64,000 nt of DNA from Pseudomonas psychrophila HA-4 (GCF_000282975.1 NZ_ALJC01000100.1:1-64000); one strand, 5' to 3'. Shown: positions 1-9,330, numbered from the stretch's first letter. Numbers and translations: made by a program. Notes: generated by a model from the sequence alone, not told the origin.

Positions 1-27
1 TCAGATGTGTAAAGGATGTACCGGTTT

Positions 28-1392
28 CTACAGTGAGGGCGGTTTTTCCGGCAACTCAATCACAAATCGCGTCATGCCTTCCTGCGACTCGCACCTGATC
101 TGCCCGCCATGGGCGCGAATGATCGATTGGGTGATGGCCAGCCCTAATCCCGCATGCACGCTACTGCCTTCACTGCGTGCCGAATCTGCTCGATAAAACC
201 GGTCGAACAAGCGTGGCAACAACTCAGGAGCAATCCCGGCACCGGTGTTTGTCAGGCTGATCCGTACCCAGGCTGCGGTTTCTCTGATCATTACCTTTAT
301 CGCGCCGCCAGCAGGGGTGTAACGCAGTGCGTTATCCAGCAGGTTGGAGAGGGCGCGACGCAGCATGCTGCGGTCACCGGCGATATGGGCATTGCCTTCG
401 CAGCTCAGTGTAATTTGCGAGTCTTCGGCGGATAGCGCATAAAACTCCAGCAGTGATTCCAGCTCACGCGCCACGTCCAACGGCTCGCGCCGGGGTGTGA
501 GCAAGCCATGGTCGGCTTTGGCCAAGTAAAGCATGTCGTTGACCAGTTGCGCCATCCATTGCAGTTCCTCGAGGTTGCTGTGCAGCGCTTCTTTGTAGGC
601 TTCGATGTCCCGTGGCCGGGTCAGGGTGACTTGGGTGTGGGTCAGCACGTTCGAGAGCGGCGTGCGCAGTTCGTGTGCAATATCGGCGGAGAACGCCGAC
701 AGTCGCTGAAATGAGTCGTCCAGCCGTTCGAGCATGGCGTTAAACGCAGTGGCCAGTTCCGCCAGTTCGGCTGGCATCTGCGTGTGGGGCAAGCGGGCGT
801 TGAGCGAGTCTGCCGAAACACTCGCTGCAATGGCGCTCATGCGGCGCAATGGGCGCAAGCCGCTTCGGGCCGCCCACGCGCCGAGAATTGCGGTGGCCAG
901 CGCTGAGAGGCCCACCGTCATCCAAATCAACCGCTGCATGCGTTGCAGGAAGTGTTGATGGTGAGTGATGTCGAGCAGCAAGGTGAGTTGCGGTGTGTCC
1001 GGGCTGTCAGGCCCTGGGTTGAGTACCCGGTATTGGGTGCCGTCGATTTGCAGGCTGCCAAGCCCTGGCTGCGTAGGCAACGCCTGCGGCAAGCGCGTCG
1101 AACTGTCAAACCACAGGTGTCCGTTCGGCCCACGAACCCGCACCGCGAGATCGGGCTGGTGGCTGAGGTCTTGCAGCAGTGTCGGTAGGCGCTGATTGAA
1201 GGTTTCAAGGGTATTAGCGCCGTGCAATGTGCCGCGCAAGACCGCGAGACGACTTTCCATCAGTTGTTGATCGAGTTCCACAAAGTGCACTTCGCTGGCC
1301 CGTCCGAACAGCACCCCGGCAAACAATGAAACAACCGCGGTGCAGCCTGCAAACAGCAGCGCCAGGCGGGTACTCAGTGACAGTCGGCGCAT
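28..1392 (-). CDS. copS: Heavy-metal (copper) sensor histidine kinase, CopS/CusS type
   Basis: Inner-membrane sensor kinase of 454 residues. It has an N-terminal membrane segment (about 10-30), a periplasmic sensing domain to about 155, a second membrane segment (about 155-175), a HAMP linker, a HisKA box with AHELRTPL (phospho-acceptor His about 240), then N-box NLLDNALRY and a G-box near GLGLAI at the C terminus. It would autophosphorylate when periplasmic copper or another metal rises and pass phosphate to the response regulator. Its start codon overlaps the stop of that regulator gene by one base, so the pair is co-transcribed. The length is normal for the CusS/CopS/IrlB family. Assignment to copper rests on the adjacent cupredoxin and the box between them; silver or zinc sensing is possible. 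Confidence 0.9.
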   Translation of the reverse strand: MRRLSLSTRLALLFAGCTAVVSLFAGVLFGRASEVHFVELDQQLMESRLAVLRGTLHGANTLETFNQRLPTLLQDLSHQPDLAVRVRGPNGHLWFDSSTRLPQALPTQPGLGSLQIDGTQYRVLNPGPDSPDTPQLTLLLDITHHQHFLQRMQRLIWMTVGLSALATAILGAWAARSGLRPLRRMSAIAASVSADSLNARLPHTQMPAELAELATAFNAMLERLDDSFQRLSAFSADIAHELRTPLSNVLTHTQVTLTRPRDIEAYKEALHSNLEELQWMAQLVNDMLYLAKADHGLLTPRREPLDVARELESLLEFYALSAEDSQITLSCEGNAHIAGDRSMLRRALSNLLDNALRYTPAGGAIKVMIRETAAWVRISLTNTGAGIAPELLPRLFDRFYRADSARSEGSSVHAGLGLAITQSIIRAHGGQIRCESQEGMTRFVIELPEKPPSL

Positions 1393-2072
1393 CAGTGGTC
1401 GCGCTCTTCTAGCACGTAGCCCATGCCGCGCACGGTGTGAATCAGCTTGTACTCGTGATTGTCATCAATTTTCAGACGCAGGCGGCGAATCGCCACTTCG
1501 ATCACGTTGGTGTCACTGTCAAAATTCATGTCCCAGACTTGCGAAGCGATCAATGACTTGGGCAGCACTTCGCCCTGGCGGCGCAGCAGTAATTCCAGCA
1601 GGGAGAATTCTTTGGCGGTGAGGTCGATACGCTGGCCATTGCGTTCAACGCGGCGGCGAATCAGGTCCAGACGCAAATCGGCCAGTTGCAGGCTGGTTTC
1701 TTGTGTGGTGCTGCTGCCTCGGCGCAACAGGCTACGCACGCGTGCCAGCAGTTCTGAAAAGGCGAACGGTTTGACCAGATAATCGTCGGCACCCAGCTCA
1801 AGGCCGTGTACGCGGTCTTCCACTGCATCGCGTGCGGTCAAAAACAACACCGGCATGTCCAGTCCCGCGCTGCGCACCGCTTGCAGGATTTGCCAGCCAT
1901 CGCGGCCGGGTAGCATCACGTCAAGTATCAACAGCGAGTAATCGCCGGTCAGTGCCAGATGCTGCCCAGTAATCCCATCGGCGGCCAGTTCAGTGCTAAA
2001 GCCGGCTTCGCTTAAGCCTTGGCGCAGGTACTGGCCGGTCTTGGTCTGGTCTTCGACAATCAGCAGTTTCAT
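1392..2072 (-). CDS. copR: Heavy-metal response regulator, CopR/CusR type
   Basis: OmpR/PhoB-family response regulator of 226 residues. The receiver domain (1-120) has acidic residues at 7-8, phospho-acceptor Asp51 in LILDVMLPG and Lys of the KPFAFSEL motif. The C-terminal winged helix (about 125-223) carries the usual [13 protein letters not shown] and TVRGMGY segments. It is the first gene of the kinase pair and is read away from the cupredoxin gene. It should bind the inverted-repeat box in the 140-base divergent region and activate both directions. Close relatives are CopR of Pseudomonas and CusR of E. coli; the metal is inferred, not seen. Confidence 0.92.
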   Translation of the reverse strand: MKLLIVEDQTKTGQYLRQGLSEAGFSTELAADGITGQHLALTGDYSLLILDVMLPGRDGWQILQAVRSAGLDMPVLFLTARDAVEDRVHGLELGADDYLVKPFAFSELLARVRSLLRRGSSTTQETSLQLADLRLDLIRRRVERNGQRIDLTAKEFSLLELLLRRQGEVLPKSLIASQVWDMNFDSDTNVIEVAIRRLRLKIDDNHEYKLIHTVRGMGYVLEERDH

Positions 2073-2134
2073 GGAGGGCTCATTACAAAAATAACCTCAG
2101 CCTTATACATTGGGCTTTCGTCTGTGGGGTCAAG

Positions 2135-2150
2135 CTGACAAAGTTGTAAT
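2135..2150. promoter_or_regulatory. Probable CopR/CusR binding box
   Basis: The bases CTGACAAAGTTGTAAT resemble the imperfect palindrome TGACA-N-TTGTAAT recognised by CopR/CusR proteins. It lies in the divergent gap between the regulator gene and the cupredoxin gene, about 75 bases upstream of the cupredoxin start, where an activator site would be expected. The match to the consensus is from memory. Confidence 0.6.
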
Positions 2151-2224
2151 CTTGCAGTCAGTTCAATGCCAGTCACGAGGCCTTAAGGTAGTTGAAAGAC
2201 TGACTTTAAGCTTTGGAGGTAAGT

Positions 2225-2761
2225 ATGACGGTACCTAAGCGTTTGTCTCTCGCAGGTTGTTTGCTGGCGCTGAGCTTGCCGGTCATGGCTTCGCCGGGGG
2301 AGCCTTTTGATTTTGGTCAGCCTGCGCCGGCTGGGAGCGCAACGCGCACGGTTGAGGTCGACATGACCGACATCGCATTCAACCGCAAGTCGCTGGACGT
2401 GAAAGCGGGCGAGACCGTACGTTTTGTACTGGTGAATAAAGGCCAACTGCTGCACGAGTTCAATCTGGGGCATGCGGCCATGCACGCCGAGCATCAAAAG
2501 GAAATGCTAGAGATGCAGCAGAGCGGGATGTTGACGCCGACCGGTATGAATCACGCGGGTATGGACCATTCAGCGATGGGGCACGGCGCCATGGGCATGC
2601 CGGGCATGAAGCACGACGACCCTAACAGTGTGCTGGTTGAGCCGGGTAAAACCGCTGAGCTGACCTGGGCCTTCACCAAGGCCGACAACCTGGAATTTGC
2701 CTGCAACGTGCCGGGGCATTACCAGGCGGGTATGGTTGGGCAGGTGAAAGTTGCGCCTTAA
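2225..2761 (+). CDS. Periplasmic cupredoxin-domain copper-binding protein
   Basis: Secreted protein of 178 residues with a Sec signal peptide (about 1-22, ending VMA). The cupredoxin fold holds the type-1 copper ligands: His in LLHEFN, then Cys, His and Met in FACNVPGHYQAGM near the C terminus. An insert at about 95-130 is rich in Met and His (repeated MDH, MGHG, MPGM units), typical of proteins that scavenge Cu(I)/Cu(II). The ATG is chosen because GGAGGT ends four bases before it; an in-frame TTG further up overlaps that site. It is likely induced by the divergent two-component system and would buffer or carry copper in the periplasm. The exact partner (multicopper oxidase, efflux pump) is not in the window. 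Confidence 0.85.
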   Translation: MTVPKRLSLAGCLLALSLPVMASPGEPFDFGQPAPAGSATRTVEVDMTDIAFNRKSLDVKAGETVRFVLVNKGQLLHEFNLGHAAMHAEHQKEMLEMQQSGMLTPTGMNHAGMDHSAMGHGAMGMPGMKHDDPNSVLVEPGKTAELTWAFTKADNLEFACNVPGHYQAGMVGQVKVAP

Positions 2762-2830
2762 ATCGGCCTGATCGTCTGCGGGGCCTGAAAGCCTGTAGAA
2801 TTGCCGGGTTTTTATAGCCAGGTTTTTGTC

Positions 2831-3661
2831 ATGCATCCCGCAGCCGAACATTCGCCGCTGGGCAAGTCCAGTGAATACATCAGCACCTATACCCCGTCTT
2901 TGCTGTTCCCGATCCCGCGTGCGGCGAAATGGGCAGAGCTTGGGCTGAGCGCCGAAACGCTACCTTACGTTGGGGTCGACTTCTGGAATTGCTTCGAACT
3001 TTCGTGGTTGTTGCCATCGGGCAAACCAGTGGTCGCCATTGGTGAGTTTTGCTTTGCGGCCGACTCGCCGAATATCGTCGAATCCAAGTCCTTCAAGCTG
3101 TACCTGAATTCGCTCAATCAGACCGTTTTTGCTGACAAAGCAAGCCTAGAAGCCACGTTGCAGTTGGACTTGTCAGTTGCCTCTGGCAAACCTGTGAGCG
3201 TTCGCGTGCGCAACTTGAACGACGTTCAGGCCGATGGTGTGGGCGTTCTGCCAGGTGTGTGTATTGATGATCTGGACATTACCGTCAGCGATTACGAGCA
3301 ACCGCGCCCGGAACTGCTGAAGTGTGATGACTCGCTCGTCGTTGAAGAAAGCCTGCACAGCCATTTACTCAAATCTAACTGCCCGGTGACCAGTCAGCCT
3401 GACTGGGGCACGGTCGTGGTCGAGTACCGTGGTGCGGCCCTGGATCACGCCAGTTTGTTGGCGTATCTGGTGAGCTTTCGCCAGCACTCGGACTTTCATG
3501 AGCAATGTGTCGAGCGGATTTTTCTCGATTTGCAGCGCTTGCTCAAACCCGAGAAATTGACCGTGTATGCGCGCTACGTGCGCCGCGGCGGGCTGGACAT
3601 CAACCCGTACCGCAGTACCGAAGCGGTTGAATTTAAGAACGTGCGGTTGGTGCGTCAGTAA
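2831..3661 (+). CDS. queF: NADPH-dependent 7-cyano-7-deazaguanine reductase (long form)
   Basis: Cytosolic enzyme of 276 residues that reduces preQ0 to preQ1 in queuosine biosynthesis. It is the long, two-domain QueF form (E. coli type). The catalytic Cys184 sits in [14 protein letters not shown], followed by the conserved Asp. The C terminus has the [12 protein letters not shown] and [14 protein letters not shown] segments of the family. The ATG at this position starts MHPAAEH and matches family N termini; the upstream TTG in frame has no ribosome site. It stands alone, converging on bcp. Confidence 0.95.
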   Translation: MHPAAEHSPLGKSSEYISTYTPSLLFPIPRAAKWAELGLSAETLPYVGVDFWNCFELSWLLPSGKPVVAIGEFCFAADSPNIVESKSFKLYLNSLNQTVFADKASLEATLQLDLSVASGKPVSVRVRNLNDVQADGVGVLPGVCIDDLDITVSDYEQPRPELLKCDDSLVVEESLHSHLLKSNCPVTSQPDWGTVVVEYRGAALDHASLLAYLVSFRQHSDFHEQCVERIFLDLQRLLKPEKLTVYARYVRRGGLDINPYRSTEAVEFKNVRLVRQ

Positions 3662-3675
3662 AACGATTTGATCGT

Positions 3676-3710
3676 GTAGGAGCAGCCGGTCTACAGTCGG
3701 TTGCTCCTAC
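3676..3710. repeat. Palindromic hairpin between convergent queF and bcp
   Basis: GTAGGAGCAGCCG is followed after nine bases by CGGTTGCTCCTAC, a near-perfect 13-base stem. This GTAGGAGC-type palindrome is a common dispersed extragenic element in Pseudomonas. Located between two convergent stop codons, it could also act as a bidirectional terminator or mRNA-stabilising hairpin, but there is no T tract. Confidence 0.7.
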
Positions 3711-3716
3711 AGGGAG

Positions 3717-4190
3717 TCAGGCCTTGTTCAGTTGCTTAGCCTGCTCCAGCACTGCTTCAACATGGCCCGGCACTTTCACGCCGCGCCATTCGTGGCGCAG
3801 CACACCGTCCTTGTCGATCAGGAAGGTGCTGCGATCCACGCCAAGGTATTCCTTGCCATAGAGCTTTTTCAGCTTGATCACATCAAACAGCTGGCACAGG
3901 GCTTCGTCCTTGTCGCTCAGCAACTCAAACGGAAATGCCTGCTTGGCTTTGAAATTCTCATGGGATTTAAGGCTGTCGCGTGACACACCAAACACTTCGG
4001 TATTGGCCGCTTGGAAATCAGCGTAGTGGTCACGAAAGCCCTGGCCTTCGGTGGTGCATCCCGGGGTGCTGTCTTTGGGATAGAAGTAAATCACCACGTG
4101 TTTGCCTTTGAGCCCCGACAAACTGACGGTTTGCTCGCCAGTGGCTGGGATGTTGAAGTCGCTTACGGGTTGGTCAATTGCAACGGCCAT
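3717..4190 (-). CDS. bcp: Thioredoxin-dependent peroxiredoxin (BCP family)
   Basis: Peroxiredoxin of 157 residues that reduces hydrogen peroxide and lipid hydroperoxides with thioredoxin as electron donor. The catalytic motif PKDSTPGCTTEGQGF contains the peroxidatic Cys; the AhpC/TSA fold covers most of the chain. The start is the ATG giving MAVAIDQPV, preceded by a GGGAG site; a longer in-frame start would add a basic, non-conserved extension overlapping gcvR. It lies 13 bases downstream of gcvR on the same strand, the usual Pseudomonas arrangement, and is probably co-transcribed with it. Confidence 0.93.
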   Translation of the reverse strand: MAVAIDQPVSDFNIPATGEQTVSLSGLKGKHVVIYFYPKDSTPGCTTEGQGFRDHYADFQAANTEVFGVSRDSLKSHENFKAKQAFPFELLSDKDEALCQLFDVIKLKKLYGKEYLGVDRSTFLIDKDGVLRHEWRGVKVPGHVEAVLEQAKQLNKA

Positions 4191-4203
4191 GAGTAGTGCT
4201 CCC

Positions 4204-4764
4204 TTACATCGGGTTCTGTGGGCGCCATGGTTCAATTAGCGCGTCGAGGTTCAGTGCGTCGGCGAAATCCAGGAATTGATCGCGCAACCAACTGATTTGC
4301 ACGCCAGCCGGCAGGGTAACGGTGAACGTGGCATTGAGCATGGTGCCGCCAGTTTGCGGTGCCTGATACGTGTCGCAGGTCAGGTTTTCGAGTTCAACAT
4401 TGTGGTCCATGAAGAACTGGCACAGTTCGTTGATGATGTCCGAGCGGTAGGCAGAACTCACATAAGCCACGTAGGGCAGCGCCTGTGGGCGGGTTTCGAG
4501 TGCGGCACTGCGCACCACATTAACGCTAAAGGCGTGCTTTTTGGCGAGGGCGGGCAGACCGGCTTCGAGGCGGGCCAAGGCGTCCCAACTGCCAGTGATT
4601 TCCAGGACCAGCGCGCTGCATTCGCCGTGGCGAGTCAGACGAGAGGTCACAACAGCGCAGCGATTTTCATGGCTGGCGCGGCACAGGACGTTAGTCAGCT
4701 CCATTGGGTTGGCGCCAAGGGCACTGATGACAAGGAATTGTTCGCGGACTGTGGGGGTGGACAT
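4204..4764 (-). CDS. gcvR: Glycine cleavage system transcriptional repressor, ACT-domain protein
   Basis: Protein of 186 residues made of two ACT domains (about 8-85 and 95-170), matching GcvR, which binds glycine and restrains the activator GcvA of the glycine-cleavage operon. There is no DNA-binding domain; it acts by protein contact. It is divergent from dapA and in line with bcp, as in other pseudomonads. The roughly 330 bases between it and dapA hold the two promoters and no further gene I can support. Confidence 0.85.
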   Translation of the reverse strand: MSTPTVREQFLVISALGANPMELTNVLCRASHENRCAVVTSRLTRHGECSALVLEITGSWDALARLEAGLPALAKKHAFSVNVVRSAALETRPQALPYVAYVSSAYRSDIINELCQFFMDHNVELENLTCDTYQAPQTGGTMLNATFTVTLPAGVQISWLRDQFLDFADALNLDALIEPWRPQNPM

Positions 4765-5091
4765 GCAGCCTTCCTAAAACGATGAGCGGTCAGTACGTTC
4801 GATGAAGCGCGGAGCGTAATCAGGCGTCTAGCAAGCACGATAGGCCCGCCAGCACGCCGCCACAGGCGTTTTGCTAAAAGTGCAAATCGTGTTCGGCGGT
4901 GTAGGGGCAGGGCGCGCAATGCTTACATATTGGCCTGTAAAACAGACGTTCGCACACATCGGTACCAATCAAAGGGTGAAGGGTAGCGAAAAGCAACGCG
5001 AAGGGGAATGCTCATGAGGCTCGCTGTTGCTTGTGCAAGGGTCATGGCGCCAGTACCATTACGGCTCTCTTTTTCCGGCAGGAGCGGTTGC

Positions 5092-5970
5092 ATGATTGCG
5101 GGCAGTATGGTGGCACTGGTCACACCTATGGATGCACAAGGTCGTCTTGATTGGGACGCTCTGAGCAAACTGGTGGACTTTCACCTGCAAGAGGGCACCA
5201 ACGCCATTGTTGCCGTTGGCACTACAGGTGAATCAGCAACTCTGGATGTGAACGAACACATCGAAGTGATTCGTCACGTTGTCAAACAGGTGGCGGGGCG
5301 TATTCCGGTAATTGCCGGTACAGGCGCCAACTCGACGCGTGAAGCGATCGAACTGACCTCAAATGCGAAGGCCGCTGGTGCAGATGCCTGCCTGCTGGTC
5401 ACGCCGTATTACAACAAGCCGACTCAAGAAGGCTTGTATCAGCACTTCAAGGCCATCGCTGAAGCGGTCGACATCCCACAGATCCTCTACAACGTACCGG
5501 GCCGCACGGCCTGCGACATGCTGCCAGAGACGGTTGTGCGTTTGTCGACGGTGAAAAACATCATCGGTATCAAGGAAGCCACTGGCGACCTGAGCCGTGT
5601 ACCGGCGATTCTGGCCGGCGTGAGCAGCGACTTCTTGGTGTACTCCGGCGATGACGCCACAGCGGTTGAGCTGATCTTGCTCGGCGGCAAAGGCAACATC
5701 TCGGTCACCGCCAACGTTGCCCCGCGTGACATGAGCGACTTGTGTGCTGCTGCGATGCGTGGTGATGCTGCTACTGCTCGGGCAATTCATGAAAAGCTGA
5801 TGCCGCTCAATAAAACCCTGTTTATCGAATCCAACCCAATCCCCGTGAAATGGGCGCTGCATGAGATGGGCTTGATGCCGGACGGTATCCGTCTGCCGCT
5901 CACCTGGCTCAGCGAAGCCTGTCACGAACCGCTGCGGCAGGCCATGCGCCAGTCCGGCGTCCTGGTTTAA
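5092..5970 (+). CDS. dapA: 4-hydroxy-tetrahydrodipicolinate synthase
   Basis: Cytosolic TIM-barrel aldolase of 292 residues that condenses pyruvate with aspartate semialdehyde in lysine and diaminopimelate synthesis. The Schiff-base Lys161 lies in [10 protein letters not shown] and the catalytic Tyr in ILYNVPGRT; the GTTGESATL loop near the N terminus binds pyruvate. The start is the ATG giving [13 protein letters not shown], preceded by an AGGAG site; an upstream in-frame ATG would add 28 residues with no family match. It is followed after 17 bases by bamC, a conserved operon in gammaproteobacteria. Confidence 0.97.
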   Translation: MIAGSMVALVTPMDAQGRLDWDALSKLVDFHLQEGTNAIVAVGTTGESATLDVNEHIEVIRHVVKQVAGRIPVIAGTGANSTREAIELTSNAKAAGADACLLVTPYYNKPTQEGLYQHFKAIAEAVDIPQILYNVPGRTACDMLPETVVRLSTVKNIIGIKEATGDLSRVPAILAGVSSDFLVYSGDDATAVELILLGGKGNISVTANVAPRDMSDLCAAAMRGDAATARAIHEKLMPLNKTLFIESNPIPVKWALHEMGLMPDGIRLPLTWLSEACHEPLRQAMRQSGVLV

Positions 5971-5987
5971 TTGAGGAAGCATTACGC

Positions 5988-7103
5988 ATGAAGCGATTGG
6001 CCGGACTTTCGGCACTAGCCGTGATTATTTCGAGCACCAGCGGCTGCGGTTGGCTGTGGGGTCCTGATGGGTATTTTCGGGACCGTGGCAGCGACTATCT
6101 AGAGGCGCAACAAACCGCGCCGATGAAGTTGCCGGAAGGTGTTCAGACTGACAAACGCCTTGTGCCGCTGCTACCTATTCCAAGCAACGTGGCTGATGAC
6201 ACCGCCAAAGGCGAGTTTGTTGTGCCACGTCCGCAGCCATTGGCTGCGATTGCCAGTGCCAGCGACTACACCCTGCAAAAAACCGGCGACAGCCGTTGGG
6301 TGATTGCGCAGCACGTACCGTCTGAAGTCTGGCCGGTAGCGATGCAATTCTTTCAAGACAACGGCTTTCGCATTGACGAGCAGCGCCCGCAAACAGGTGA
6401 GTTCACCACTGCCTGGCAGCAGGCAGGCGAACTCTCAGCACCGATGGCCCGTCACGTGACGAGCAGCGGCCTGCCGCAAGACAGCGAAACGCGCCTACGG
6501 GTTCGCATCGAGCCGGGCGTGCAACGCAACACCAGTGAAATCTACGTGGTGAGTGCCAACCGCCCAGCCGGTAGCACGGGTAATGTCGATTTCACCCAGA
6601 ACTCGGTTAACACCGGTCTGGATGCTGGACTGGTTGATGAAATGCTCATCAGCATGAGCCGTAGCGCCGAGAAAGGCGGTTCGGTGTCATTGCTGGCAGC
6701 GCGTGATTTCGATACCCCTGCACGTGTCAGCCTGAACGAAGACGGCAGCGGCAACCCGGTACTAAGCCTTACCGAAGACCTCGACCGTGCTTGGTCCAGC
6801 GTCGGTCGTGCGCTTGAACAAGGCGAATGGCGCGTTGAAGACATCAACCGGACCTTGGGCCTGTACTACATCAACCTGGCGGAAAAAGCCGAGAAGAAGG
6901 ACGAGAAACCTGGTTTCTTCTCCGGCCTCTTTGGCGGCAAACCGGACAAGGAACAAGTTGAAGCCCGTGCCCAGCGTTATCAGGTTCGCCTGAGCAAGGT
7001 TGGCGACAGCGTGCAAGTGACTGTCGAAGAAAACATCAACAAAGTTGCACCGCCAGAAGTGGCGCGCAAAGTGTTGGGCGAGATTCAAGACAACCTGGGC
7101 TAA
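5988..7103 (+). CDS. bamC: Outer membrane protein assembly factor BamC (lipoprotein)
   Basis: Lipoprotein of 371 residues, a non-essential part of the Bam complex that folds beta-barrel proteins into the outer membrane. The signal peptide ends in a lipobox with the modified Cys20 (SSTSGC). The unstructured N-terminal stretch is followed by two helix-grip domains (about 85-190 and 225-365). Its place directly after dapA is diagnostic (old name nlpB). A Lys/Glu-rich linker near 300-325 is a mild lineage feature. It ends four bases before the next gene. Confidence 0.93.
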   Translation: MKRLAGLSALAVIISSTSGCGWLWGPDGYFRDRGSDYLEAQQTAPMKLPEGVQTDKRLVPLLPIPSNVADDTAKGEFVVPRPQPLAAIASASDYTLQKTGDSRWVIAQHVPSEVWPVAMQFFQDNGFRIDEQRPQTGEFTTAWQQAGELSAPMARHVTSSGLPQDSETRLRVRIEPGVQRNTSEIYVVSANRPAGSTGNVDFTQNSVNTGLDAGLVDEMLISMSRSAEKGGSVSLLAARDFDTPARVSLNEDGSGNPVLSLTEDLDRAWSSVGRALEQGEWRVEDINRTLGLYYINLAEKAEKKDEKPGFFSGLFGGKPDKEQVEARAQRYQVRLSKVGDSVQVTVEENINKVAPPEVARKVLGEIQDNLG

Positions 7104-7107
7104 CTTT

Positions 7108-7866
7108 ATGCGTTTTGCCGTTCTCGGCAGTGGTAGCCAAGGGAATGGCACGCTGGTAAGCAGCGACAGCACCTATGTATTGGTCGATTGCGGTTTCTCA
7201 TTGCGAGAAACCGAGCGCCGCTTGGTTCGGTTAGGCATCAGCCCGCACCAATTAAGCGCGATTCTAGTAACCCACGAACATGCCGATCACGTGCATGGCG
7301 TGGGTTCGCTGTCTCGGCGCTACAATTTGCCGGTGTATATGAGTCGTGGCACACAGCGCGGGATGCGCAAACCACTGGAGCCGGCCGGTTTTGTGGCAGA
7401 CGGTGAAACGTTGCAGATCGGCGCCTTGAGTATCAGCGTGACCCGTGTTGCGCATGATGCCCAAGAACCCACTCAGTATGTGTTCAGCGATGGGCAGCGG
7501 CGCTTTGGCTTGCTGACCGATCTGGGCTCTTATTGCGCGGGAGTGCTGCACCGTTATCGCGACCTGGATGCGCTGATGATTGAGGCCAACCACTGTCGCG
7601 ACCTGCTGGCTCGTGGTCACTACCCCTACTTTCTCAAGCAGCGAGTGGGTGGTCAGGAAGGACATTTGAACAACCATCAGGCCGCAAACCTGGTGGCCGA
7701 GTTGGGCTGGAAAGACCTGCAACACCTGGTACTGGCCCACCTCAGCAGCAAGAACAACCTGCCGCAGTTGGCCCGTCAATGTTTCGTCGACACCCTCGGG
7801 TGCGACCCGGACTGGCTGCAAATGGCGGATCAAGATTCAGGGCTCGACTGGCGCACAATCGCCTAG
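7108..7866 (+). CDS. Metallo-beta-lactamase-fold hydrolase (YycJ/WalJ-like)
   Basis: Protein of 252 residues with the metal-binding motif THEHADH (His56, His58, Asp60, His61) and downstream His and Asp ligands, the pattern of the MBL superfamily. Similar single-domain proteins (YycJ/WalJ group) are proposed nucleases or phosphodiesterases; the substrate is unknown here. The start giving MRFAVLGSGSQGN is supported by the family N terminus with its conserved GSGS(Q/S)GN. It is translated four bases after bamC and leads into purC, an arrangement conserved in Pseudomonas. Confidence 0.88.
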   Translation: MRFAVLGSGSQGNGTLVSSDSTYVLVDCGFSLRETERRLVRLGISPHQLSAILVTHEHADHVHGVGSLSRRYNLPVYMSRGTQRGMRKPLEPAGFVADGETLQIGALSISVTRVAHDAQEPTQYVFSDGQRRFGLLTDLGSYCAGVLHRYRDLDALMIEANHCRDLLARGHYPYFLKQRVGGQEGHLNNHQAANLVAELGWKDLQHLVLAHLSSKNNLPQLARQCFVDTLGCDPDWLQMADQDSGLDWRTIA

Positions 7867-7894
7867 CCCACCTACTTAGCATTCGGAGCCCATC

Positions 7895-8608
7895 ATGGAA
7901 AAACGTGAAGAACTCTATCGCGGTAAAGCGAAATCGGTGTACAAGACCGACGACGAAAACCGCTTGATCCTGTTGTTTCGCAACGACACCTCGGCGTTCG
8001 ATGGTAAGCGCATCGAGCAGCTCGATCGCAAAGGCATGGTGAACAACAAGTTCAACGCCTTCATCATGCAGAAACTTGAAGAAGCCGGCGTGCCGACTCA
8101 ATTCGACAAACTGCTGGGCGACAACGAATGTCTGGTTAAAAAACTCGACATGATCCCGGTTGAATGCGTCGTGCGTAACTACGCCGCAGGCAGCCTGGTC
8201 AAGCGCCTGGGTGTAGAAGAGGGCATGAAGCTCAACCCTTACACCTTTGAACTGTTCCTGAAAGACGACGCCAAGGGTGACCCGTTCATCAACGAATCCC
8301 ACGTTGTGGCGTTCGGTTGGGGCACGGCCGAGCAACTGGTTCGTATGAAAGAACTGTCGCTCAAGGTCAACGACGTACTGAACAAACTGTTCGACGACGC
8401 GGGCTTGTTACTGGTCGACTTCAAACTTGAGTTCGGCGTATTCCACGACGGTAGCATCGTGTTGGGCGACGAGTTCAGCCCGGACGGCTGCCGTCTGTGG
8501 GATAAAGCCACCGGCAAGAAAATGGACAAAGACCGCTTCCGCCAAGGTCTAGGCGACGTCATCGAAGCTTACGAAGAAGTTGCAAACCGCCTCGGCGTCC
8601 CGCTTTAA
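7895..8608 (+). CDS. purC: Phosphoribosylaminoimidazole-succinocarboxamide synthase
   Basis: Enzyme of 237 residues that joins CAIR and aspartate with ATP to form SAICAR in purine synthesis. It shows the family N terminus [14 protein letters not shown], the [12 protein letters not shown] nucleotide-binding segment and the [12 protein letters not shown] motif. Length is exactly typical. It ends the dapA-bamC-MBL-purC group. Confidence 0.97.
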   Translation: MEKREELYRGKAKSVYKTDDENRLILLFRNDTSAFDGKRIEQLDRKGMVNNKFNAFIMQKLEEAGVPTQFDKLLGDNECLVKKLDMIPVECVVRNYAAGSLVKRLGVEEGMKLNPYTFELFLKDDAKGDPFINESHVVAFGWGTAEQLVRMKELSLKVNDVLNKLFDDAGLLLVDFKLEFGVFHDGSIVLGDEFSPDGCRLWDKATGKKMDKDRFRQGLGDVIEAYEEVANRLGVPL

Positions 8609-8613
8609 GCTGC

Positions 8614-8650
8614 AAACGCGCGCAAGCAACTGATAGCACGCGTTTTTTTT
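8614..8650 (+). terminator. Possible terminator after purC
   Basis: AAACGCG pairs with CGCGTTT across an 18-base loop and is followed by a run of eight T. The stem is short and the loop long, so termination is likely but not certain. It separates purC from the tRNA promoter. Confidence 0.5.
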
Positions 8651-8661
8651 GAAAAAAGGCT

Positions 8662-8690
8662 TTGCCTGAATCAGAAAGCGTTGTTATGAT
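8662..8690 (+). promoter_or_regulatory. Sigma70 promoter of tRNA-Ser
   Basis: TTGCCT and TATGAT are separated by 17 bases, with a GC-rich discriminator (GCGCGCC) before the tRNA, as expected for a stringently controlled stable-RNA promoter. The -10 box ends ten bases before the tRNA 5' end. Confidence 0.75.
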
Positions 8691-8700
8691 GCGCGCCGTT

Positions 8701-8790
8701 GGAGAGATGCCAGAGTGGCCGAATGGGACGGATTCGAAATCCGTTGTACTGGCGACAGTACCTAGGGTTCGAATCCCTATCTCTCCGCCA
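8701..8790 (+). tRNA. tRNA-Ser, anticodon CGA (reads UCG)
   Basis: Ninety bases that fold as a class II tRNA. The acceptor stem is GGAGAGA/TCTCTCC with G discriminator and encoded CCA. The anticodon arm GACGGATTCGAAATCCGT places CGA in the loop, followed by a long variable arm (GTACTGGCGACAGTAC). The T arm contains GGTTCGAATCC. It has its own promoter upstream and a terminator 60 bases downstream. The AT-rich block that follows suggests this tRNA end may have served as an integration site. Confidence 0.96.
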
Positions 8791-8850
8791 TTATTTAAAA
8801 CCCTCATAAATCAAGTGTTTAAGAGGTTCGGTTTAGAAAAATAGACCGAT

Positions 8851-8886
8851 AAAAAAGCCCTGATCTTTGGATCGGGGCTTTTTTTT
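8851..8886 (+). terminator. Rho-independent terminator of tRNA-Ser
   Basis: GCCCTGATC and GATCGGGGC form a nine-base stem with one G-T pair and a four-base loop, preceded by an A run and followed by eight T. Confidence 0.88.
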
Positions 8887-9050
8887 GCTGAAAATTTGAC
8901 ACATAGGTCTTAAAAGCGGCCAGCTTGCCTTAAAAGCCATTAGCGTGAAGGAATCAGACCTTAGTGGGCTGCTATGAGCGCGAACAAGCTGTTTTGTCGT
9001 CAGTATGCCCAAAGGACTTGGGTATATGTCATCGAGGCGCGCGTAGAGCC

Positions 9051-9330
9051 CCGCCCAAGCTTGTACAGCCCATCAGTGCACGCGTTAGACGGTTGCGAAG
9101 GGTAAGTTCTACAAGGATCCGTTCCCAGGCCACAGGGCGCTGATTCCGGCTGATGGATGGTACTAATGGCTGTAATGAGTGCCGGGTGAAAAGAAGCAGC
9201 CGTTCTAGATAAGACTCTGAACCACACGTCCATGCGCTTTGCTGGATTATCTCAAGTGGAACCTGGACTATCGCCAGGTGAGCCACGGGCTGCATTACTA
9301 TGTGCCGTTAGTGAAAATGATAAAGGTTAG
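9051..9330 (+). pseudogene. Decayed yedK/HMCES-type SOS-response peptidase fragment
   Basis: Conceptual reading recovers family landmarks of the YedK (HMCES, DNA abasic-site crosslinking) proteins in broken frames. Residues like PISARVR (family INARAET) come first. A one-base shift leads into TVAKGKFYKDPFPGHRALIP and ADGWY, then a stop where Glu-Trp is expected, then EKKQPF-IRL. A second shift gives MRFAGLSQVEPGLSPGEP, with a stop at 9328. The N-terminal part with the catalytic MCGR start and the C-terminal end are missing. It lies alone between tRNA-Ser and the AT-rich cassette. The identification is by eye from several short matches; that it is non-functional is clear from at least two frameshifts and several stops. 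Confidence 0.7.

Noticed and set aside
8559..8807. Minus-strand reading frame across the purC end and tRNA-Ser
   Set aside because: It runs antisense through the tRNA and terminator; no ribosome site or recognisable domain.
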